Assembly: GCA_937892025.1 (NCBI GenBank)
Contig: CALAVA010000042.1
Span: 1-64,000 of the forward strand
Direction: 5' to 3'
DNA: 64,000 nt
DNA from: an uncultured Bacteroidales bacterium
GTDB lineage: Bacteria > Bacteroidota > Bacteroidia > Bacteroidales > WCHB1-69
Shown here: one piece after another, positions 58,043-64,000 of the stretch
Layout of the letters: the number at the start of each line of letters is the position of its first letter
Position numbering within the stretch: the stretch's first letter is position 1
The notes under the pieces: model-generated
Databases searched by the model: none
Seen by the model: the letters and a program-made list of their open reading frames with translations, nothing else
Told to the model about the DNA's origin: nothing
Position numbers and translations under genes: made by a program

Positions 58043-59569
58043 TTATGAATTTACTTGTGCTGGTTCAACTTCTATTTTATCTTCGTTGTCACGGATGATG
58101 TCATTACGATTAGTGGCGATGCTATTAGCCTTGTCCGCATTGTCATCAATCGTTTTGTCGTTTCTGCTGATAAGGCTTCCACGCTCCTTAATAATGCGGT
58201 CAATTTCATCTGGTGCCGCATCAGGGCATCTTTCAACAATGGTCTGCGTGGAAAGATAAGGTGCCTCCATCCCAAGGTTAATCAACTTTGTATTGTTTGT
58301 TTCCAATGACCAAGGAATAATCTTTGCTCCAATCTTGACTTTTGAGTATTTGTCAGTTACACCATTTTCAAGGTCAAGCCCCTGCTGATGCAGGTACACC
58401 ATATCATTGACAAAACGATTCCAATCCATTGCAGACTGGGTTGCCAAAGAATAGTCATTTGACATGGCAAGGGCAATACCGTTACCACCACTATTTGAGG
58501 TTGTAATGTCTTTAGGTGTAATGAACGATGTAGAACTAAAGAGTGAAATCTTTTCCTCCAACGTCTTTAGGTACTTATCCATCGTCTGAGGCTCGGGGAA
58601 CTCCAACACCTTTGCATCCTGCTTTCCGTTGGTTGTGTCGCTTGAAAGATTGATGATAAGTGTGCTTGAATCACGCTTGAATGATTCCGTGTCCATATCA
58701 CCCGTGAACACCAACGCAAACGTGCCAAATCGTTTCAATGCGATTGCCTGTATGTTTGCCATCAGTTCCCACATCTCTATGCTGCTTTCCGCATATTCCC
58801 AAGCAACCTTACCACGCTTATGCAACAACGGACAACAACGAAAACCATGTATTTCTGTCTTTATCTCCCAGCCTTCTTCACCCATTGAGCAATGATAGTG
58901 TTTCTGTGCATCATAGGTGTCAATGATGGTCTTGTTTTCTATCTGATACACCAAAGACCTTGCAATTTCATTTCCGTACTCATCATAGTTAGGCACAATC
59001 TGATACCCGTCCTCATACGAATAATTGGTTACGGTATATTTGCCAAGTTCCTTGTCATAAGCGAAAAGCACACCGCAATTACCTAATTGCTTGCAGGTGT
59101 TGATGGCTTGATACTTGTTCCATTCAAGTCCTCGCCACATCCATTCCTGCTTTATCTCGCTGAACGTCTTTTGCTCTTCTTCTGTTGGCTCGTCATTGCA
59201 GATGCTGAACTCAATCGGATTGGCTGTCAAGTTCCTGACGTGTGCAGAATGAATCAATTTCTGGAATGATGCCGTTTGGGTTATTTCCGTAAACGGGAGT
59301 GGTACACCGTCAATCGTGACCTTAATCTTTGGAATAGACTGATTAAGAATGATATGGTGCAGGTCAGGGCGATACTCTGTAATATAAGTGTCTTGCGAAA
59401 TGGGGTGCAAGGTGAGATTCGCAAACCCTGTTTCCAATGTCTGGTTGTTAAGCAAGTCCTCACCCTCATACCCGTGTCCCCCCATCTTTCCTCCACGGGT
59501 AAACGGCTTCATCTTGATTAGCCTTGTCGGTTCTTCAAGAAACCAATTTATGTCATGCTCTCGAATCAT
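58043..59569 (-). CDS. Portal protein
   Basis: A 508-aa protein between the terminase gene (4-bp overlap) and the lysis cassette. The body carries the portal-like helical stem and crown pattern (FQKLIHSAHVRNLTANPIEFSICND; TMDKYLKTLEEKISLFSSTSFITPKDI; IALAMSNDYSLATQSAMDWNRFVNDMVYL). It forms the dodecameric DNA gate at one capsid vertex. No short catalytic motif exists, so the call rests on length, helix pattern and position. Confidence 0.8.
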   Translation of the reverse strand: MIREHDINWFLEEPTRLIKMKPFTRGGKMGGHGYEGEDLLNNQTLETGFANLTLHPISQDTYITEYRPDLHHIILNQSIPKIKVTIDGVPLPFTEITQTASFQKLIHSAHVRNLTANPIEFSICNDEPTEEEQKTFSEIKQEWMWRGLEWNKYQAINTCKQLGNCGVLFAYDKELGKYTVTNYSYEDGYQIVPNYDEYGNEIARSLVYQIENKTIIDTYDAQKHYHCSMGEEGWEIKTEIHGFRCCPLLHKRGKVAWEYAESSIEMWELMANIQAIALKRFGTFALVFTGDMDTESFKRDSSTLIINLSSDTTNGKQDAKVLEFPEPQTMDKYLKTLEEKISLFSSTSFITPKDITTSNSGGNGIALAMSNDYSLATQSAMDWNRFVNDMVYLHQQGLDLENGVTDKYSKVKIGAKIIPWSLETNNTKLINLGMEAPYLSTQTIVERCPDAAPDEIDRIIKERGSLISRNDKTIDDNADKANSIATNRNDIIRDNEDKIEVEPAQVNS

Positions 59570-61344
59570 ATAGTGCTTAATATATTAAGTATTCTTGATG
59601 AATGGTGTATCTTTCGTCTTGTTATTCTTGTGTCTATCTCTTGCTCTCCGTTGTTTGTCACGTTCAACATAGCGAACATATCACTCGCTTGCAGTTGCTT
59701 TTTCATGTACCCTGCATCCGTTGACAGCAGCCTGTAACAATCATAGTATGTACCACCGCAAAGTATATTCACATTGTCAAACAAGTCTGGCGACATTCCT
59801 TTTAGCAATGGTTTCTGCTTCTCCTTATCCAGCATTGCTATACGTCCGTTTGGTGTCTTGTTGAACTGGAATATCACACTTTCAAACTTCATGTGCCTTA
59901 ATATTGTTGTTGCACCGCTACGTTTCATGTTTTGGTGCATATACGGCATATCCGCCAACCGTGGGTCATAGTGTATCAATCCGCTCTGTATCATTTCCAT
60001 TGCCAAGTGTGCCGATTCGTCTTTCAATGTCTTGTACTGTGCCTTGCTACGCTTGCTGGGCTGTGATGCACCGGAAAACAATATGGCACGGGGGAAACAA
60101 TCACGCAAGAAACCAAATCCCTGCACATCAAGTATCATGTTCCTTTCGTCCAAGTCGTGCTTGTCCCGAAAAGATGTCATCATCATCACGGCTTCACGGT
60201 TGGTGTTCTTCATCGAAAACTTGATGTCCTTGCAGATAAATCCGTAATGCGAATAAAGTTCCCAATACTTCATTACAAGATTATCAAATCCCGTGGTCGC
60301 CATGTCAACGGTCATAAAGCGTTTTACAAGTTCACTGTTTCGTGGCAGTTCCATAGGGCGGAACATCCTTTCCACATCCGTTGTATGCAACTGCACGTTT
60401 GCAAGTTCCTCCGCATTGTCCTCTTCATCCGTAATTGAATAGTTCCAATTTGCGTTGTAGGACGAAAGTGCGGTCGAAGAGTTTGCAGCCAGACCACGAT
60501 AAGACTTATTCTTTGACAGCATTTTTTTGTTGTCACGCACGTCAAACGTGTAGAACACCATCGAAAGAATAAAGTCCTCGTATGTCATGTCTGGGTCAAC
60601 TGCAATCAAAGCATCAATATGTTCCTTGCACTTCTCATACACCTCACGCTTTGTCCTTCCAAAATAGGTCTTATTCAAGTCACCCTCCTGCATATTGAAG
60701 TACATCACCACGCCATCCATTGACTTATCGACAGACCCATCATCGTTTATCCAACCACCACCATGTTCACCCTTGCCACACAACTGACGTAAAAAGCATT
60801 CCCTTTCGGGGTTCTGTGCAAGGAAAATCTGTGCCTTGCCACTTGAATCAGAACGCAGACGTGGCATGAATGCAGTAATGGTTCTCCAGTCAAACTTGTT
60901 GCACTCGTCAAAGATAAGTTTCTTTGCTTGCAGACCTTTAGCAATCTTATCAATCACAATCGGGCTTTCATTATCCAACTGCTGAAACTTAATCTCGCTG
61001 CCGTTGTAAAGTTTCATGCCCATGTCCGTTTGGTTGCGGATAATTTCACCAATCGGGTCATGTGGCTGCTTCTTTACGGAACGGTCAATAAGTGGGTACA
61101 TCTTCTTTAACGTGTCATTTACCTTGCCAGCACCCCAGAAGTCGGACACGTTACGCATAAAGCAGACAATCTTTGCATTGTCATTCATGGCAAGGTATTC
61201 AATGGGTGCATAATAAAGGGCATACGATTTACCTCCCCCCGTGTTGCCCGTAAAGCACACAATATCAGCATTGGAACGAATGGCATACTTTTGGTTGCCA
61301 TCCTCCAAAGGTGCTAATACTATGTCGTTACGTTTACGAGCCAT
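59566..61344 (-). CDS. terL: Terminase large subunit
   Basis: A 592-aa DNA-packaging motor. The ATPase has Walker A GNTGGGKS (33-40) and Walker B KKLIFDECNKF. The nuclease half has the acidic residues MTVDMATTG, MILDVQGFG and DLFDNVNI. Together these match TerL of headful- or cos-packaging tailed phages. It is transcribed leftward from a promoter just upstream, away from the capsid genes. No small-subunit gene was recognised nearby. Confidence 0.92.
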   Translation of the reverse strand: MARKRNDIVLAPLEDGNQKYAIRSNADIVCFTGNTGGGKSYALYYAPIEYLAMNDNAKIVCFMRNVSDFWGAGKVNDTLKKMYPLIDRSVKKQPHDPIGEIIRNQTDMGMKLYNGSEIKFQQLDNESPIVIDKIAKGLQAKKLIFDECNKFDWRTITAFMPRLRSDSSGKAQIFLAQNPERECFLRQLCGKGEHGGGWINDDGSVDKSMDGVVMYFNMQEGDLNKTYFGRTKREVYEKCKEHIDALIAVDPDMTYEDFILSMVFYTFDVRDNKKMLSKNKSYRGLAANSSTALSSYNANWNYSITDEEDNAEELANVQLHTTDVERMFRPMELPRNSELVKRFMTVDMATTGFDNLVMKYWELYSHYGFICKDIKFSMKNTNREAVMMMTSFRDKHDLDERNMILDVQGFGFLRDCFPRAILFSGASQPSKRSKAQYKTLKDESAHLAMEMIQSGLIHYDPRLADMPYMHQNMKRSGATTILRHMKFESVIFQFNKTPNGRIAMLDKEKQKPLLKGMSPDLFDNVNILCGGTYYDCYRLLSTDAGYMKKQLQASDMFAMLNVTNNGEQEIDTRITRRKIHHSSRILNILSTI

Positions 61345-61382
61345 TCTTGCAAAAATGTATGGTGTTTAGAAATTTCTTGCCA

Positions 61383-61405
61383 CAAAGTTACGCCTTAAAA
61401 ATGCG
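61383..61405 (-). promoter_or_regulatory. Leftward late promoter
   Basis: On the minus strand, TAACTTTG occupies 61390-61383, directly followed by TGGCAAG. A -33 TTTG is lacking. It would drive terminase and the long virion/lysis/DGR operon. Confidence 0.65.
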
Positions 61406-61488
61406 TGTACATATTACATATATTATTTTTCTTTTATGATAATAAAACTTTCGGAAAACTTACCATATCAAATTAACTTTTAACACCT

Positions 61489-61507
61489 TACCTTTGTGGC
61501 AAGCAAA
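61489..61507 (+). promoter_or_regulatory. Rightward late promoter
   Basis: TACCTTTG at 61489-61496 is followed by TGGCAAG, the same seven bases as at the divergent promoter. Again there is no clear -33 element. It drives the scaffold and capsid genes. Confidence 0.65.
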
Positions 61508-61539
61508 ATTTTATGCACCTAACGTAATAGTAGAAAACT

Positions 61540-62172
61540 ATGACAAAAGAAGAAGTTTTACAGAAAGTAAACGATTATTGTAACGAGAAAAGTTACACGG
61601 AAGAGACTCTGACAGGTGATTTCAAGGACAAGTTCTCTGAATTTTTTGCAAAGAAGTATGACGAGGGCACGGCGATTGATGCCGATGGAATCTTGGATGA
61701 CATCAAGTTTAACATCAACACGGCATTTTCGGCAACGTCCAAAGGTCTTACATCCAAGCAAAAGGCTTTCGAGACCAAAGAGAATGAGTACAAGAATCAG
61801 ATTGCGGAGTTAAACAAGAAACTTGGCAAGAATACAGAGCCGAAGCCTTTTGAAATCTCGAAGGAGTTGCAAGACCAAATCGACGAATTGAAGGCTTACA
61901 AGAACGAGGAAGCAAAGAAGTCCAAGTTCAAGAGCATTGTTGAGATTGCCAAGAAGAAGGTACGAGGGGATTTGCACAACTCTTTCGAGAAGTATGCGAA
62001 GACCTATAACGTATCGCTCGACAAAGATGATGCAGAGCAGGCTGACAGCATCGTAAAGTCTTTCCAAGAAATCTTCAAGGACAGCATCGGTGACATCAGG
62101 CCTTACACCCCCAAGCAGATTCAGCAACAGGAGGATGACATCATCAATGGCGTAAAAAAAGTAGAATTGTAA
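61540..62172 (+). CDS. Capsid scaffolding-like protein (GP20-type)
   Basis: A 210-aa protein that is nearly all charged helix, with a central coiled coil (TSKQKAFETKENEYKNQIAELNKKLGKN, about 68-95) and a C-terminal part rich in Lys/Asp. This is the composition of phage scaffolding proteins, and its place directly before the head genes fits. It would guide capsid assembly and leave the mature head. Confidence 0.75.
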   Translation: MTKEEVLQKVNDYCNEKSYTEETLTGDFKDKFSEFFAKKYDEGTAIDADGILDDIKFNINTAFSATSKGLTSKQKAFETKENEYKNQIAELNKKLGKNTEPKPFEISKELQDQIDELKAYKNEEAKKSKFKSIVEIAKKKVRGDLHNSFEKYAKTYNVSLDKDDAEQADSIVKSFQEIFKDSIGDIRPYTPKQIQQQEDDIINGVKKVEL

Positions 62173-62197
62173 GTTATTAACAAAAAAACTGATTATC

Positions 62198-62884
62198 ATG
62201 GTTACAAACCTTGGATTTTATTTTGAAACGCAAAAGGAAGTACGTGGTGGTAAGTTCATTTGGTGGGGTGACACTAATCCTACTTTGAAGAAGAACCAGT
62301 TGCTTGGCGGTGACTTGCTCAACCCCAAGAAGGGGTTCGACCACTTCTACGCAGGGCAGTTGGGTAAGTACGTTCCTGGCGGTGGTCTTTCTGAAGACCA
62401 AGAGGGTATCACAATCTATCGTGCCTTTGCACCAAACTCGGCTGCTACCGAAAGTACAACTATCGTATTAAACGCTACAGGTTGGGACGACGCCCCCGAA
62501 GTAGGTATGATTGTCATGGTCGCACCTGACACCGCAACAACTACGGGACAGTCCGCAGAGATTACAGCAGTAGAGTACGACAAAGAGGCTGAGACATTTA
62601 CAGTCACCGTTGATGAGGAACTTACGGTTACTTTGACCGACATCCTTGTAGAGGCAAAGGGTGACGCTGCAAGTGAAGAAGCCACACCGCTTGTTGATTA
62701 TGTCAACATGTGGATTCTTGCCGACGAAGACTTGCTTCCAACAGACGGTTTCGGTATCAAGAACGGGCATTACTACATGTCGGGCGTAAGTGGCTGTGCT
62801 GCTTATATAGGTCGTATGCAGCCGCTCACCAAGTACATTCTTGCACAGAATAAGTCGCTTATCGACGGAGTGTTTGAACTTTAA
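62198..62884 (+). CDS. Head-associated structural protein, 228 aa
   Basis: A Gly-rich N-terminal part (FIWWGDTNPTLKKNQLLGGDLLNPKKGFDHFYAGQLGKYVPGGGL) and a strand-rich central domain (TTIVLNATGWDDAPEVGMIVMVA...). Located between scaffold and major capsid genes, so a head decoration or stabilising protein is likely. No named family was recognised. Confidence 0.6.
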   Translation: MVTNLGFYFETQKEVRGGKFIWWGDTNPTLKKNQLLGGDLLNPKKGFDHFYAGQLGKYVPGGGLSEDQEGITIYRAFAPNSAATESTTIVLNATGWDDAPEVGMIVMVAPDTATTTGQSAEITAVEYDKEAETFTVTVDEELTVTLTDILVEAKGDAASEEATPLVDYVNMWILADEDLLPTDGFGIKNGHYYMSGVSGCAAYIGRMQPLTKYILAQNKSLIDGVFEL

Positions 62885-62905
62885 TAAAGAAAGGAGAACG
62901 AAGAT

Positions 62906-64000
62906 ATGGCAAACGCATATAAATATCAAGACAATCCGCAAACACTTGTTGAGAAACTCTACGCAAAAGGGTTGCTTAATGAGACTGGCAATGGGTTTGT
63001 GCAGAAGTTGATTGACAAAAGCATCGTACTCAACGCCAACCGATTCTTCTGGCAGGAAAACTTTGCCGTTGAGGGCAACGAGTATCCGATTGACCTTGGC
63101 GACACACAGAAGAATCCTGCATGGACAGTCCGCATGAAGAAGAACCGCCCCGTACCTACCGCTGATGCAATGGCACCTCTATCAGAAGTTGCACAACTCG
63201 ACGGAGAAGGATGGAGCGAGAAAACGGGCTCTATCTACCAGTGGGGTAAAGGACTTTACGACACTTCGATGTCAAAGTTGGAACTTATGGCACGTCTCCG
63301 TGAACTTGGCAATGTGGATTCCGATTTGCTTGAAGGTTATGTGCGTGGTGTTGCAGACTTGACGAACACCCACATGTACACTTTGAGTAACATTGGCGCA
63401 CAGACCATTTCTAAGGGCGGTGCTTATAACAACCAAAAAATTAAGGGATTTTCCGCTATCACGGTCAACCAAGAGGCTTACATTCCTGCATCCAACTTCA
63501 AGACTGCTGGAGCAAAGGTTTGGTCTGACGTCGACTGTGACATTCCAACGCAGATGCAAAAGATTGAGTATGACTTCAAGGAAGCAAACTCGATTGATGT
63601 AGATGCACAGTTCGTATGGCAGATTCCCTACACTACCATCCTCGCAGTCCTGTTGAAGAACAGGTTCTTTAAGGCAGAGGTGAACCGCTACATCCGCTTC
63701 TATGCGAAGGATAAGGTTATCGTTGTAAACAACAACGGCGGCACAAGTCTTGACACCGATGTTATTACACTTGAAGACCTCGTCGCATACAGCCGTTCCG
63801 AGATTTCAAAAATTTCTCCGATTATGGTTGTGAAGGAAGAACAGACGGTGCAGGACATCAAGACCATCAGGACCGTAAACGGATGGGAAGAGAACAAGGT
63901 TGTCCTCAGACCTATTGGCGTGGGTGGCAAGTGCGGTGTTATCGTACACTCGCAAGTGGCAGATGTTGAGATGATTCGCACAGGTGAAATCAACAACTCT
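62906..64000 (+). CDS. Major capsid protein, 5' part (runs off the window)
   Basis: ATG 62906 lies behind AAAGGAG and opens a frame with no stop up to the window edge (365 codons). It starts MANAYKYQDNPQTLVEKLYAKGLLN. The strand/helix mix with E-loop and P-domain-like segments, together with the scaffold and head gene directly upstream, supports an HK97-fold major capsid protein. The end of the gene is not in the window. Confidence 0.8.
   Translation, partial: MANAYKYQDNPQTLVEKLYAKGLLNETGNGFVQKLIDKSIVLNANRFFWQENFAVEGNEYPIDLGDTQKNPAWTVRMKKNRPVPTADAMAPLSEVAQLDGEGWSEKTGSIYQWGKGLYDTSMSKLELMARLRELGNVDSDLLEGYVRGVADLTNTHMYTLSNIGAQTISKGGAYNNQKIKGFSAITVNQEAYIPASNFKTAGAKVWSDVDCDIPTQMQKIEYDFKEANSIDVDAQFVWQIPYTTILAVLLKNRFFKAEVNRYIRFYAKDKVIVVNNNGGTSLDTDVITLEDLVAYSRSEISKISPIMVVKEEQTVQDIKTIRTVNGWEENKVVLRPIGVGGKCGVIVHSQVADVEMIRTGEINNS

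Overview
This window is a large piece of a tailed bacteriophage genome whose host is almost certainly a member of the Bacteroidales (Bacteroides/Prevotella-type gut bacteria). The evidence is a terminase large subunit, portal, capsid scaffold and major capsid genes, a lysis cassette and tail-tip and fibre genes, combined with Bacteroidetes-type promoters (-33 TTTG, -7 TAnnTTTG), A-rich translation starts and a phage-borne tRNA-Ser. No tyrosine integrase, CRISPR array or insertion sequence was seen. Integration, if any, would have to use the small serine recombinase. The right edge cuts the major capsid gene.

Layout. (1) 1-10.1 kb, plus strand: accessory or early genes, including an AAA+ ATPase with a partner protein, a serine recombinase, a RadC-like protein, a stand-alone MutS mismatch-binding domain, many small proteins, a repeat protein and an exported protein. 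Its long intercistronic gaps carry GC-rich hairpins. (2) 10.2-11.4 kb: iteron-like repeats phased at about 21-22 bp (candidate origin or operator), followed by a structured leader and a double-HTH protein. (3) 11.4-24.2 kb: a tRNA-Ser leads an operon that includes a lipoprotein, small membrane proteins and a Dam-type methylase. A second tRNA-like RNA leads an AT-rich block with a long repeat protein and a broken HNH endonuclease. (4) 24.2-41.6 kb: replication and recombination genes, namely a DnaD-like initiator, primase-helicase, RNase H-like protein, HNH endonuclease, a third tRNA-like RNA, SSB, YqaJ exonuclease, RecT, beta clamp, DUF1064-type nuclease and ParB-like protein. This block ends in a terminator at 41.6 kb. 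(5) 41.7-61.3 kb, minus strand: virion genes. Reading leftward from 61.3 kb these are terminase, portal, lysis cassette (holin-like protein, M15 peptidase, small membrane protein, unimolecular spanin), a 1221-aa tail-tip protein, fibre/adhesin proteins, and a complete diversity-generating retroelement (DGR). The DGR consists of a C-type-lectin-like target gene, an unrecognised 186-aa gene, the template repeat and a reverse transcriptase, closed by a terminator. A further virion-type operon follows from 45.1 to 41.7 kb. (6) 61.5-64 kb, plus strand: scaffold, a head-associated protein and the major capsid protein, transcribed divergently from terminase.

The most notable system is the DGR. Its 189-bp template repeat and the variable repeat at the 3' end of the adhesin gene are identical base for base, so the adhesin shows no adenine-directed mutations here. 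A three-tier hairpin lies about 50 bp downstream of the variable repeat. The second notable theme is RNA: at least five operons begin with the same extended promoter motif followed by structured leaders, and three of these leaders contain a tRNA or a tRNA-like domain. Functional calls come from motifs read by eye. No database search was run.
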